Shown here: positions 12,344 through 24,752 of the stretch, piece by piece
Numbering within the stretch: the stretch's first letter is position 1
Layout: each line of letters starts with the position of its first letter
Assembly: GCA_026119855.1 (NCBI GenBank)
Contig: JAOWBW010002540.1
Coordinates: forward strand, 1-64,000
From: Campanula takesimana
Taxonomy: Eukaryota > Streptophyta > Magnoliopsida > Asterales > Campanulaceae
DNA length: 64,000 bases
Direction: 5' to 3'
Position numbers and translations under genes: made by a program
The notes under the pieces: generated by a model
The model's input: only the letters and a program-made list of their open reading frames with translations
What the model was told of the DNA's origin: nothing
The model's database searches: none

Positions 12344-13801
12344 TGTTGGTCCCAGAGGGCAACAAGGGTATAGAACCGCTAGAGGGGGGGGTGAATAGCG
12401 GTCCGAAACTTTTTCGAAATACCCTTAAAATCAACCGAGTACTTATCAGTTTGGCCAACTGCGGTTCAAGGCACAAGAACCGAACTGATAAAATGCACAG
12501 CGGAGTTTGCGGTTTGGCCAAATAGGTTAGTTAAAGAGTTTGGAAGTTTGACTCGGGTTGAGAAAACACTATGATGCAACAGAATAGTTAAACTTAAAGT
12601 TTAAAGGAAAACACAATTCATCTTTCAAGTCATTTCGTATATGGAAACAAGTTCAAGACCACAAACAAGAAAGATAAATATCAAGACAGAAAATAAAGAT
12701 CAAACACACAAATTGAAGAGGTTCGTTCTTAAATGAACTACGTCCTCTACCTAGATGGTTAGTCTAGGATTTTCTAATAGCTATAAGACTTGTATTAATT
12801 TAGAGGAGGTTTTACAAGATAAATCTAAACTCTAAACAATGAGTCTAACCTAAGCTATAATAACAACCGGTGTTTTCGAAGTATATAATCTATATGATCA
12901 TATAAATCGGGTGTGTGTGTGAAAAGAAATCAAATGCTCTAAGTATCTAAATGATGGTGGAGCAAATAGAATTCTTTCTGTGTAAAGGCTAAGTATGAGT
13001 GGTTGTTAGGCTTGAAGCTTTGATGAAGAACTGGGTTTGCAATGGAGATGGTTGAAGATATGAATATCTGGGTTTAACTCTTCAAAGCAAACTTGAATAC
13101 TTGGGAATGAATCTCTTGAAGCTCAGCAACCTTCATTGTTGAATAATGAAGGCTATTTATAGGCAGAGCACCCTTGTGACCGTTGGGTAAAGATTTGAAT
13201 CAAATCTGAAAGGTACAGTGCTGTCGAAATCCCATTGGTTGAGCTGTCATTTTCGTCCTTGGTTTTGTCTTGTAGTCCTAGGTAGTTGTTGCACCACTAC
13301 CTGACAATTGTCCTTTGTTGCAGAAAGGACTAACGGTAAACAATTTAAACTGATGGACAAACCGACATTCCTTGCAGAAACTCCAAGTTAACTTAGAGTT
13401 ATTTTGACATGACATAACAACATCCTTATACTGTCAATAAGGGAATGTTTGTCTAAGGAATAAATCACATCTCTTTAATTCTTCAATAACTGCTCTGCGG
13501 TTTCATCAAGCATAGGGCGGTTTGAAGAATGGTCTTGATGTGCGGTTTCATCAAACATGCAAACTGCGGTTTGATGAGAATTGAAGAGCTCCATGCTGGC
13601 ATTCTTAAAATGATGGCTTGAAGCACTAAACCGCTAATGATACAACCGAACAATACTCAGCCTTGAAAACAAAAAATCTAGAAATGGACTTATCTAAAAA
13701 TTGAAGTAGAACTTCATTACATGCGGTCCTAAAGTCCATAAAAAGACACGTGGAATGGATCAATCAAATTAAGGTGGGTGCACTAACAATGAATCCTAAC
13801 A
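12344..13801 (-). repeat. 5' LTR of element A
   Basis: Upstream LTR in the element's sense, next to the primer binding site. It matches 12-1464 with a few substitutions (for example in the pairs near 850/13190, 1130/13465 and 1155/13503) and one-base indels. The TSD copy AACTC follows at 13802. Confidence 0.93.
13153..13161 (-). promoter_or_regulatory. TATA box of element A 5' LTR
   Basis: TATAAATAG on the minus strand inside the upstream LTR, with the same box in the other LTR (819-827). Position and sequence fit the element's RNA polymerase II promoter. The start site itself is not visible. Confidence 0.7.
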
Positions 13802-13806
13802 AACTC
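13802..13806. repeat. Right target-site duplication of element A
   Basis: AACTC directly after the second LTR, the partner of 7-11. Five bases is the usual copia duplication length. Confidence 0.92.
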
Positions 13807-16800
13807 CATGTAACACGGGCAAGGTGCCTCTCTTAGAATTTTCCATACGGAATCTTCTAATGACCTTGTCAATGTATGTACTTTGGCTTAAACTAAGTAG
13901 CCTCCTTGATCTATCTCTATAGATCTTTATGCCAAGTATATATGCGGCTTCACCCATATCTTTCATTGCAAAACACTTCCCTAACCAAGTCTTCACAGAC
14001 TGAAGTGTAGGAATGTCGTTTCCAATGAGTAATATGTCATCCACGTATAAAATAAGGAATAGCACTATTCTCCCACTAATCTTCTTGTATACACAAGGCT
14101 CATCTTCATTCTGATGAAACCAAACTCTTTGACCGATTCATCAAAACGGAGATTCCAACTCCTAGAAGCTTGCTTCAATCCATATATGGATCTCTGCAAT
14201 TTGCATACTTTAGAATCTTGTTCAAAACCTTCTGGTTGTGTCATACACATCCTCTTGGAGTTTTCCATTCAGGAAAGCGGTTTTGACGTCCATCTACCAT
14301 ATTTCATAGTCATGATATGCGGCAATGGCAAGCAAAATTCTTATAGACTTGATCATCGCTACGGGTGAAAAGGTCTCATCATAGTCAATACCATGAACTT
14401 GCCTATAACCCTTCGCTACAAGCCTAGCTTTGTAAGTAAGCACCTTCCCATCCATGTCAGTCTTCTTCTTGAAAACCCATTTGCATCCTATGGTTTTTAC
14501 ACCTTCGGGTGCATCAATCAAATTCCAAACTTGATTGTCTTGCATGGATTGCAATTCGGATTCCATGGCTCCAAGCCACTTGTCCGAATCAGGAGAAGAC
14601 ATCGCCTCTTGGTAGGTTGACGGTTCATCATTCTCAATGATTTCTACCTCATTACTATCCGTTACGAGAAATCCATATCTCTCGGGCTCGGATCGTAACC
14701 TACTAGATCTGCGAGTTTCTTGTGTATTTCGAACAGTTTCCACAACTCCTTGTGGTTCTTGTTCTTGTTCCACTATTGGTTCAATGTTATTTTCTGGGTC
14801 TTGAATTTCTTCAAGATTTATTTTACTCCCACTGATTTCTTTGGAGAGAAACTCTTTCTCTAGAAAGATACCAGTTCGGGCAACAAACACTTTGTTGTCC
14901 TCACGGTTGTAAAAGTAATATCCTCTAGTTTCCTTAGGATATCCCACGAAAATACATTTATCAGATTTGTGTACAAGTTTGCCTGAGATAAGTCTTTGGA
15001 CAAAAGCTTCGCAACCCCAAATCTTCATGAAAGACAGACAAGGCTTCTTTCCGCTCCACATCTCATATGGAGTCTTTTGAACCGATTTAGTTGGATCACG
15101 ATTTAGTGTGAAAGCAACGGTTTCTAGGGCGTAACCCCAAAAGGATATTGGAAGATCAACTTGACTCATCATTGATCGAACCATGTCTAACAAAGTCCGA
15201 TTCCTCCTCTCGGACACACCATTCCATTGTGGTGTTCCAGGTGGAGTCAATTGTGAAACTATTCCACAATTCTTTAGATGATCTTCAAATTCTTGACTTA
15301 AGTATTCACCACCTCGATCTGATCGAAGTGCCTTTATACTTTTGCCAAGTTGTTTTTCTACTCATTTTGAAATATTCTAAATATCTCAAATGCTTCACTT
15401 TTATGTTTCATTAGGTAAACATACCCAAATCTACTATAATCATCAGTGAAGGTTATGAAGTATTGAAATCCTCCCCTAGCATTGCTACTTAATGGTCCGC
15501 ATACATCGGAATGTATCAACCCCAATAAGTCGCTTGCCCTTTCACCCAACTTGGTAAAAGGTGTCTTAGTCATTTTTCCAAGAAGACACGACTCACAAGT
15601 GTCATATGACTCGAGGTCACATGAACCTAAAAGTCCGTCCCCATGGAGTTTTGAGATACGCTTCTCATTAATATGACCAAGACGGCAATGCCATAAATAG
15701 GTATGATTTACATCATTAGGTTTAGATTTCTTATTTACATGATAGACATTGTCATTATTTTCATTCTTGACATCCAAGATATAAAGGCCATTAAATGAAT
15801 TAGAAATACAATAAAGCACATCATTTAAATAAATAGAAAATTTCTTATTCTCAATAAGAAACTTAAAACCTTCATTATCCAAACAAGAAATTGAAATAAT
15901 ATTTCTGCTTAAATCCGGAACATAATAACAATTGTTCAAAACAAGAATTAATCCGGAAGGTAAAGTGACTTCATAAGTCCCTACGGCTAATGCAGCAACT
16001 CTTGCTCCATTCCCCACGCGTAGATCTACTTCACCTTCTTTAAGCAGTCTCCTATTCTTTAGTCCCTGCACATTTAGACAAATGTGAGAACCACATCCGG
16101 TATCCAATACCCAAGAATCAGTGGTAGAAAGGAGAATATCTATCATATAGATACCTGAAGTCGACGCAGCCTTGCTGCTCTTCTTCTTCTTTTGCTTTTC
16201 CAAGAAAGCCTTGCAATTACGTTTCCAATGACCAATTTCTTGACAATGGAAACAGATTGCATCCTTTTGTGAGTCAGGTTTTGCCTCAGAAGCCTTGGCA
16301 ACTTTTGCCTTGCTTATTTTGGGTTTGACAACTTTCTTACCCTTTCCTTTGGCACTAGCCTTCTTCCCATCATGAACCAAGAGCACGGGAGAACCTTTCT
16401 CCACAATTTTCATCTCTGCAGTTTTGAGCATCCCATGCAACTCAGAGAGATTCTTATCCATTCCATGCATGTTATAATTCATCACAAACTGATTATAACT
16501 TTTAGGTAATGAATTAAGAATAAGATCCGTGGCTAGCTCCAATGGGATTGGATAGCCAAGTTTCTCAAGGTGCTCTACATAATCTTTCATTTTAAGAAAG
16601 TGAGGACTCACTTGTTGCCCTTCATTCATTTTACTAGTAGTGAATGCAACAATGGTCTTGTACCCCTCTTGCCTAGCTTGCTCTTGAAACATGGTTCTCA
16701 ACTCCACGCCTATCTCATAGGCTTCCAAATGTTCCAAACTTTGTTAGAGTTTTGAACACATAGCAGCAAGCATGAGACAACTTACATCTCTAGAATCATT

Positions 16801-17011
16801 ACGATGTTTCTTGTAATTGTCTCTTTCCACCCTAGGGGCAGTAGGCGGTGGGTTCAGCAGGGAGAGGCCCAACGAGAATGTACAACTTATCTTCTTGCCT
16901 AAGAACGATTCTTATGCTACGGATCCAATCCATAAAGTTTGTACCATTCTTTTCGAGCTTATCCTTCTCAAGGATCGATCGCAATGACATTGATTGAGTG
17001 TTATTAGTCAT
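13802..17011 (-). pseudogene. Gag-pol of Angela-type element B, broken and interrupted
   Basis: The ATG at 17011 starts gag. Compared with the sibling copy C there is an extra base near 16851 (a GGG run) and a TAG at about 16742-16744 where C has a glutamine codon. From 16737 one frame of 459 codons covers the rest of gag, the CFHCQEIGHWKRNC zinc knuckle (about 16250), the protease WVLDTGCGSHIC (about 16110), the pre-integrase zinc region and the start of integrase. Integrase and RT continue in other frames (15250-14294, 14268-14065, 14065-13802). The QWNGVSERRNRT integrase motif, the YDETFSPVA motif and the catalytic YVDDIL are visible. Element A ends the frame at 13802. This copy cannot make protein. 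Confidence 0.85.
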
Positions 17012-18555
17012 TATCTACAAATATGCAAAATTTCCAAAATTTAATAAGTACCGATTTTCATTAAAGAGATAAATAATGTATTTTTCAAACAAAATACTCC
17101 CACTAAATTATATAACCTTCATATACATCCAATGTATAATATAATTTAATTGGGCTAAAATCCAACTTTAATTTAACTTTTGAGTCCACGGAGGCGGACC
17201 GCTCAAAACTAAATTAATTAGGTAGACAATCATGTCAATCATATCCCATATGATTATCAGATCCTTTTATGAGATTCTTTGAGAAATCCAATTTCAAAAA
17301 AAACATGTTTAATCTCATCTTTTGCCTAGGCCCAAAACTGTTTTGACGCCTAATTAAGTCCAACCATTTTTAAACGCATAGGAACCATTCAATTTAATGC
17401 ACCTTACGGAGGCAAGCCCACATTAAATTAATGAACCTCATCTTGCTCATACATGAATAAAATCAATGCACTTCGCGGAGGCGAACCCACATCAAAATCA
17501 CCCATATATAAACAAGTGTTTTAATCATGGCATGGCAAAGAAGGACTTAAAAATTTCTTTGAAGGTTCATCACATATAGCATATAACACATTTATGAGCA
17601 CATAATATAAACATGTTACACATCAAGTTTAGTCACTAAATTAATCTCCATTAATTTAAGCATTATATTTATGTGTCATTAGTTTCTCTATAATTATGAG
17701 GATGAGACTATTTCAACTTCGGTTATTATCTCCAAATCAAGACAACAAGACGTGCGGTCGAACTAAGCCATAAGGCAACCACAATCCCGCACTAATTCAA
17801 GAAACCAAGAAAGTAGTCCATGTGGCCGAAACTAAGCAATAGATGGTCTCGATGAACGTAGGCCAATTGCATTCACAATCCACATGGATCTCCAATCATT
17901 GAATCAAGAACCTTTGTTTCTCAATTTTAGCAATTATGAACTCTTCATAATTCTAACTTCGTTTTATCTTTGAAACTTTGATTGCGATCAATTTTGGGAA
18001 ACACAATCTCGATGAACGCAGATTAGCCATCCAAAACTTGAACCAATCTAGGAATCACAAGACTAAAACGAATAGGAAAATCAAACCCCAAAATCCACAC
18101 ACAAACCAACTACCCAAAACCCATTCCAGATCAACAAGTCTGGACTGGTTCTGTTACTGGTTTTGTCGAATTTATCGAAAATTCCATATTCAGATTTTAA
18201 CAAAAATCAGAACAAATTTTGACCACCGAGCGCCCGCCTGGTCATCAGCGAATGGGCGCCTGAATGGCCAGAATGATACAGAATTTTAAAAGTTCGAAAA
18301 TTTTGTCTCAAAATTATTTTTCCCTGATTATTAAAACTTTGATCCAATCAAAAATCAATAATCGAAATAATTCAGAATCCACCATAATATTTATTGCGAT
18401 TGAATCGTGCGATTAAAGTTAGAAAAACAATAAACCACATAAAATCACATAACACATAAGCATCATATATTCTAATATTCATATCATGCAAGGCACATAA
18501 ACAATTTATATACACATAACATGAACAAGGTATTGAAATAATCAACATGAACGGG
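17012..18555 (-). other. Non-coding leader of element B
   Basis: Between the primer site and the gag ATG at 17011 lie about 1.5 kb without a convincing coding frame. It aligns with the leader of element C (20824-22405). A short G+C-rich patch with GCGCCCGCCTGG and GGGCGCCTG lies at 18226-18265. Open frames seen in it are short and not conserved between the two copies. Confidence 0.75.
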
Positions 18556-18567
18556 GCTCTGATACCA
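18556..18567 (-). other. Primer binding site of element B
   Basis: Minus-strand TGGTATCAGAGC directly inside the LTR, complementary to initiator methionine tRNA. It confirms that 18569 is the inner LTR edge. Confidence 0.88.
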
Positions 18568-18568
18568 C

Positions 18569-20089
18569 TGTTGGGTTTCCGAGTAACATGCGCAGCGGAA
18601 TATAGCAATTAAAATTTTAAGAAAACCCAAAGCCATGGATCTGTTCATATGATTAAATCAAATACAACAAGATGAATAGATGAATAACTAACCCTTGATG
18701 GCTATGAACTTTTCTCTTTGGTCTTGGTGGAGAAACTTGAAGACTTGATCACGATCACAAAGCTTGAACACGAACTTTGAAGATGATGATTTTCACCCTC
18801 TAGCGGTATCCACACTTCGAACGAATATCAAAGGAGCTTCTTTGATCTTGGTTGCTAGACCAATATTATGAAACACACTTTCACAATATAATAAAGAACT
18901 ATATGGAATTTATTTGTGAATTATTTTGTTCCTCAATCAATGATATCTTAGAACAAAATAAAATCTCTCTCAAACTCTTTGAGACTCACAAAAAACTAGT
19001 CAATATGGTCTTGCCGAATTGAGGTTTTTATACACAATTAAGACCTATTCCAAATAGGTAACTTGTGCCAAAAACCATTCCTAATCGAATTAGGAAATTT
19101 CCAGTCGGCATACCGGGCGCCCGCCTGGTCCTACCCAGGCACCCGCTCATTTGGGCAGAAGGTCAAGGCCTTTTTCCGGCTTATTCAGGCGCCCGCCTGG
19201 TTCAACCCAAGCGCCCGCTTGGTTGACCAGGAGGCCCAGAATAATTCAAGAAATTCCCTTGAGGTCCTTCGACCCTAAATTCCAATACAATCCTTTTATT
19301 TAAGATTCGTTCTATTGTGTGTGACCCTCTAGGATTATACTAAGTTGGCAATGGGCTCAAATATTAGACCATAAGATATGATTAGGTTCTAGCAAACCGT
19401 CATACCTACCCAAATAGTATAACTAGATACAAGTTCGCATTCCTTTAGAATATGTCATAATCCCTTTGTCCACGATGCCATTGAACACAAGTCATGGTCA
19501 AACAGTCAACTTGTCTTGTTCAATACTTTCTCGATTCCGAATATGTTGATAATTCAAATGCTATTGATCCAATCAATCCATTTGAGTCCGGCCGAACATT
19601 TCATCAACATCATTCCTTCGAGGGGCCCAAGTTTGACATCTCTCCGTGAAGGGACAAATCCATTTAGCTTATTATTCTTCCCAACGGGAATCCGATTATG
19701 CCAATCATACCCTTTATAACTACTCGGTTAAAAGTAGCGTTTGAATATGTCAAACATAATGTTCATCAAGTGGAAGACTATAATAACTTCATTTCTAAGG
19801 AATCAAATGACATAACTAATATGAGATATATGTACGACATAGACCATGACATAAATCTCATACAGCGGGTCATGTCCAGTACCTTGTTCCAAACAAGTAC
19901 CCATAAATCTAACATGATCATCCCATGATCATTTAGCCTTTATACTAGTGCTTAACAAGTACTAGGAACGGGGATTATTATAAGTAAACATGAACAACAA
20001 TAATAATCAAAAACATTTCTTTATTGATATGAAATAAATGGTAACAATTACAACGTTTATTAAACGTGCCTAGGGCACCACTACCAACA
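18569..20089 (-). repeat. 5' LTR of element B
   Basis: It starts TGTTGGGTTTCC next to the primer site and ends CTACCAACA. It is alignable end to end with the LTR at 22419-23931, with scattered differences and small indels, so the two are siblings and not one element's pair. A minus-strand TATAAAAACC box lies at 19023-19032. The stretch 19110-19225 is a G+C-rich island with repeated GGCGCCCGCCTGG. Confidence 0.85.
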
Positions 20090-20823
20090 GGTTTTGCCTC
20101 AGAAGCCTTGGCAACCTTTGCCTTGCTTATTTTGGGTTTGACAACTTTCTTACCCTTTCCTTTGGCACTAGCCTTCTTCCCATCATGAACCAAGAGCACG
20201 GGAGAACCTTTCTCCACAATTTTCATCTCTGCAGTTTTGAGCATCCCATGCAACTCAGAGAGATTCTTATCCATTCCATGCATGTTATAATTCATCACAA
20301 ACTGATTATAACTTTTAGGCAATGAATTAAGAATGAGATCCGTGGCTAGCTCCAATGGGATTGGATAGCCAAGTTTCTCAAGGTGCTCTACATAACCTTT
20401 CATTTTAAGAAAGTGAGGACTTACTTGTTGCCCTTCATTCATTTTACTAGTAGTGAATGCAACAATGGTCTTGTACCTCTCTTGCCTAGCTTGCTCTTGA
20501 AACATGGTTCTCAACTCCACGCCTATCTTATAGGCTTCCAAATGTTCCAAACTTTGTTGGAGTTTTGTACACATAGCAGCAAGCATGAGACAACTTACAT
20601 CTCTAGAATCATTACGATGTTTCTTGTAATTGTCTCTTTCTACCCTAGGGGCAGTAGGCGGTGGTTCAGCAGGGAGAGGCCCATCCAGAATGTACAACTT
20701 ATCTTCTTGCCTAAGAACGATTCTTATGCTACGGATCAAATCCATAAAGTTAGTACCATTCTCTTCGAGCTTATCCTTCTCAAGGATCGATCGCAATGAC
20801 ATTGATTGAGTGTTATTAGTCAT
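20090..20823 (-). pseudogene. gag: Truncated gag of element C
   Basis: The ATG at 20823 opens a frame that stays open through the gag region, with the conserved N-terminal NGTNFMDLIRSIRIVL segment, a LEHLEAY segment and the Lys/Ala-rich tail before the zinc knuckle. The gag homology stops at 20090, and translation would then run about 37 codons into the LTR of B. Compared with B this copy lacks the nonsense codon and the extra base, so it shows what B's frame once was. It lacks the zinc knuckle and all of pol. Confidence 0.8.
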
Positions 20824-22405
20824 TATCTACAAATATGCAAAATTTCCAAAATTTAATAAGTACCGATTTTTCATTAAAGAGATAAAAAATGTATTTTTCA
20901 AACAAAATACTCCCACTAAATTATATAACCTTCTTATACATCCAATGTATAATATAATTTAATTGGGCTAAGATCCAACTTTAATTTAACTTTTGAGTCC
21001 ACGGAGGCGGACCGCTCAAAACTAAATTAATTAGGTAGACAATCATGTCAATCATATCCCATATGATTCTTAGATCATTTTATGAGATTCTTTGAGAAAT
21101 CCAATTTCAAAAAAAAACATGTTTAATCTCATCTTTTGCCTAGGCCCAAAACTGTTTTGACGCCTAATTAAGTCCAACCATTTTAAACGCATAGGAACCA
21201 TTCAATTTAATGCACCTTGCGAAGGCAAGCCCACATTAAATTAATGAACCTCATCTTGCTCATACATGAATAAAATCAATGCACTTCGCGGAGGCGAACC
21301 CACATCAAAATCACCCATATATAAACAAGTGTTTTAATCATGGCATGGCAAAGAAGGACTTAAAACTTTCTTTGAAGGTTCATCACATATAGCATAAAAC
21401 ACATTTATGAGCACATAATATAAACATGTTACACATCAAGTTTAGTCACTAAATTAATCTCCATTAATTTAAGCATGATATTTATGTGTCATTAGTTTCT
21501 CTATAATTATGAGGATGAGACTATTTCAACTTCGGTTATTATCTCCAAATCAAGACAACAAGACGTGCGGTCGAACTAAGCCATAAGGCAACCACAATCC
21601 CGCACTAATTCAAGAAACCAAGAAAGTAGTCCATGTGGCCGAAACTAAGCAATAGATGGTCTCGATGAACGTAGGCCAATTGCATTCACAATTCCACATG
21701 GATCTCCAATCATTGAATCAAAAACCTTTGTTTCTCAATTTTAGCAATTATGAACTCTTCATAATTCTAACTTCGTTTTATCTTTGAAACTTTGATTGCG
21801 ATCAATTTTGGGAAACACAATCTAGATGAACGCAGATTAGCCATCCAAAACTTGAACCAATCTAGGAATCACAAGACTAAAACAAATAGGAAAATCAAAC
21901 CCCAAAATCCACACACAAACCAACTACCCAAAACCCATTCCAGATCAGCAAGTCTGGACTGGTTCTGTTACTAGTTTTGTTGAATTTTTCGAAAAATTCC
22001 AGAATCAGATTTCAACAAGAATCAGAACATTCTGGCCTAGCGAGCGCGCGCCTGGTTTCCAGCGAGCGGGCGCCTGCAGCGCCCGCGCGCCTGGTCCAGT
22101 GCGGGCGGGCGCTTGATTGTCAGAATGGTATAGAATTTTCAAGTTCGAAATTTTTGTCTCAAAATTAATTTTCCCCGATTATTAAAACTTTGATCTAATC
22201 AAAAATCAATAATCGAAATAATTCAGAATCCACCATAATTTTTATTGCGATTGAATCGTGCGATTAAAGTTGCAAAACAATAAACCACATAAAATCACAA
22301 AATACATAAACATCACAGATTCCAATATTCATATCATGCAATGCACATAAACAATTTATATACACATAACATGATCCAAGTATTGAATTAATCAACATGA
22401 ACGGG
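20824..22405 (-). other. Non-coding leader of element C
   Basis: Sibling of the leader at 17012-18555, with no coding frame shared by both copies. The segment 22041-22113 is a striking G+C-rich patch with repeated GCGCCCGCGCGCCTGG-like words, longer than the same place in B. Confidence 0.75.
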
Positions 22406-22417
22406 GCTCTGATACCA
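22406..22417 (-). other. Primer binding site of element C
   Basis: Minus-strand TGGTATCAGAGC next to the LTR edge, as in elements A and B. Confidence 0.87.
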
Positions 22418-22418
22418 C

Positions 22419-23931
22419 TGTTGGGTTTCCAAGTAACATGCGCAGTGGAATATAGCAATAAAATTTTTAAGAAACCCAAAGCCATGGATCCGTTCATATG
22501 ATTAAATCAAATACAACAAGATGAATAGAGAAATAACTAACCCTTGATGGCTATGAATTTTTCTCTTTGGTCTCGCTGGAGATCTTGAAGCTTTATCAAG
22601 AACAAATCACGAACTTTGTAAGATGATAAAATTCACCCTCTAGCGGTATCCACACTTTGAACGAATATCAAAGGAACTTCTTCGATCTTGGTTGCTAGAC
22701 CAATAATTGTGAAACACACTTTCACAATTCAATAAAGAACTATATGGAATTTATTTGTGAATTATTTTGTTCCTCAATCAATGATATCTTAGAACAAAAT
22801 AAAAATCTCTCTCAAACTCTTTGAGACTCACAAAAGCACTTGTTAATATGGTCTGGCCGAATTGGGGTTTTTATACACAATTAAGACCTATTCCAAATAG
22901 GTAACTTGTGCCAAAAACCTTTCCTAATCAAATTAGGAATTTTCCTGTCGGCATACCGGGCGCCCGCCTGGTCCTACCCAGGCGCCCGCTTATTTGACCA
23001 GAAGGTCCATCCCTTTTCCGGACTCATTCAGGCGCCCGCCTGGTTCAACCCAAGCGCCCGCTTGGTTGACCAGGAGGCCCAGAATAATTCCAGAAATTCC
23101 TTGGAGGTCCTCCGACCCTAAATGCCAATATAGTCCTCTTATTTAAGATTCGTTCTATTGTGTGTGACCCTCTAGGATTATACTAAGTTGGCAATGGGCT
23201 CAAACATTAGACCATAAGATATGATTAGGTTCTAGCAAACCGTCATACCTACCCAAATAGTATAACTAGATACAAGTTCGCATTCCTTTAGAATATGTCA
23301 TAATCCCTTTGTCCACGATGTCTTTGAACACAAGTCATGGTCAAACAGTCAACTTGTCATGTTCAATACTTTCTCGATTCCGAATATGTTGATAATTCAA
23401 ATGCTATTGATCCAATCAATCCATTTGAGTCCGGCCGAACATTTCATCAACATCATTCCTTCGAGGGGCCCAAGCTTGACATCTCTCCGTGGAGGGACAA
23501 ATCCATTTAGCTTATTATTCTTCCCAACGGGAATCCGATTATGCCAATCATACCTTTTATAACTACTCGGTTAAAAGTAGCGTTTGAATATGTCAAACAT
23601 AATGTTCATCAAGTGGAAGACTATAATAACTTCATGTCTAAGGATTCAAATGACATAACTAATATGAGATATATGTACGACATAGACCATGACATAAATC
23701 TCATACAGCGGGTCATGTCCAGTACCTTGTTCCAAACAAGTACCCATAAATCTAACATGATCATCCCATGATCATTTAGCCTTTATGCTAGTGCTTAATA
23801 AGTACTAGGGACGGGGATTATTATAAGTAAACATGAACAACAATAATAATCAAAACATCTCTTTATTGATATGAAATAAATGATAACAATTACAACGTTT
23901 ATTAAACGTGCCTAGGGCACCACTACCAACA
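22419..23931 (-). repeat. 5' LTR of element C
   Basis: TGTTGGGTTTCC start beside a primer site, CTACCAACA end, alignable with 18569-20089. A minus-strand TATAAAAACC box lies at 22866-22875. A G+C-rich island with GGCGCCCGCCTGG repeats lies around 22955-23065. Confidence 0.85.
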
Positions 23932-23938
23932 AAAATCC

Positions 23939-23941
<3 letters not shown>

Positions 23942-23989
<48 letters not shown>
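23942..23989. repeat. TA dinucleotide microsatellite
   Basis: About 24 TA units directly after the right edge of element C. No gene content. Confidence 0.97.
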
Positions 23990-23990
<1 letters not shown>

Positions 23991-24075
23991 CAAAAAGGAC
24001 CCCCACAACAAGGCCGGCGGCCTGACCTATACAAAAAAGAAAAAAACTACTACTGGATCATGCTAGCTAAAGGAT

Positions 24076-24413
24076 TCAAGAAATATCACAATCTTGGTCT
24101 TGATCTTCATCATCCTCCTCCCACTCTACGTCTCCATCGTACCCATATTCATCCATAATGATGGGTTCAGGATCGTCCTCACTGTCATCATCTTCATCGT
24201 CATCCTCGTCCTCATCCTCTGACTCTTCCGCACTAGAGTCGTCGGAGAATTCATCAACGGGGTCCGGCTCCGAATATTCGCCATTACTATCGGACGGTGA
24301 TTCTTCCGTCGGAAAAGATGAACGTTTCTTGGACGGAAACATTGAACCATTGATGCTTGAAGAATCAACGTTTCTTCGGGGAATGCATCGTCGTATTTCC
24401 TCTTTGGAGCCAT
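24076..24413 (-). pseudogene. Antisense accessory gene of a Tat-type gypsy element, one frameshift
   Basis: On the minus strand a TATA box (TATAAATAG, 24500-24508) precedes a start codon in good plant context (AAGATGGCT, ATG at 24413). The first residues are MAPKRKYDDAFPEE; the frame then shifts, and a highly acidic Ser/Asp/Glu-rich tail runs to a stop at 24076. The shift lies near 24360-24390 and looks like a one-base indel. The gene faces the LTR at 24753-25412, which reads on the plus strand. Tat-lineage elements are known to carry antisense extra frames between pol and the 3' LTR, and this layout fits. The product resembles a small acidic nuclear protein only in composition; its function is unknown. 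Confidence 0.6.
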
Positions 24414-24499
24414 CTTTGAATTTTTCGTGAAATTTGGAATGTTCTTGAAGAATTCTGGAAAGTGAAGGTAAGATGGAAAACAACCAATAGACAGATCGT

Positions 24500-24508
24500 C
24501 TATTTATA
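24500..24508 (-). promoter_or_regulatory. TATA box of the antisense gene
   Basis: TATAAATAG on the minus strand, about 87 bases before the ATG at 24413. The spacing leaves a 5' leader of roughly 55-60 bases, as expected for a polymerase II gene. Confidence 0.6.
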
Positions 24509-24752
24509 CCCCTAGAATATGAGGGGGTGGGGAGTTTGTCAATGCTACTCATAATTGGAGTGCAATTAATGGAGCCTTCGTTTTCCAAGAAGAGCAATGA
24601 TTCCACCTGAATTAAATCCGTAGTGACATCAGCAAATCCAATTATCAAGGGATTTTGGCGGCCAACTATCAAATCAAAGTAAATGAAGGGCAGAGCAAGT
24701 ACAAGAGGTACAGTTCCTACTCGGCATGCCGAGATAGAAACTCGGGGGCCAC

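Larger units (their letters stand above)
12..13801 (-). mobile_element. Complete SIRE-type Ty1/copia retrotransposon (element A)
   Basis: Two near-identical LTRs (12-1464 and 12344-13801) bracket an interior read on the minus strand: primer site, gag, protease-integrase-RT-RNase H, then a third long reading frame and a polypurine tract. Five-base duplications AACTC lie directly outside (7-11, 13802-13806), so both ends are intact. The pol order is copia (integrase before RT). The large gag, the YVDDIIFGS catalytic motif and the long third frame point to the SIRE/Maximus lineage. By eye the LTRs differ by about four substitutions and a similar number of one-base indels, so insertion was recent. 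The element interrupts Angela element B in its RT region. Lineage assignment is from remembered family traits. Confidence 0.93.
13802..20089 (-). mobile_element. Angela-type Ty1/copia element B, right part; interrupted by element A
   Basis: Minus-strand element with its 5' LTR at 18569-20089, primer site, a 1.5 kb leader and gag-pol running left to 13802, where element A splits the RT. Bases 1-11 continue the same frame, and the remaining RT, RNase H and 3' LTR lie outside the window. The RT motif LYVDDILLIGN, the SKRG segment and the TGTTGG LTR start resemble Angela/BARE-1 elements. The right edge joins gag sequence of element C directly at the LTR end, so B inserted into C. The predicted target duplication is 20090-20094 (GGTTT); its partner is outside the window. 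Confidence 0.85.
20090..23931 (-). mobile_element. Angela-type element C, 5' part only
   Basis: The oldest layer of the nest: an LTR, a primer site, a leader and the first 734 bases of gag, ending exactly where the LTR of B begins. The missing 3' part should lie to the left of the window, beyond B. The likely target duplication on the right is 23932-23936 (AAAAT). Confidence 0.82.

Noticed and set aside
16992..18555. An upstream gene in the leader of element B
   Set aside because: Frames there are short and not kept in the sibling leader of element C.
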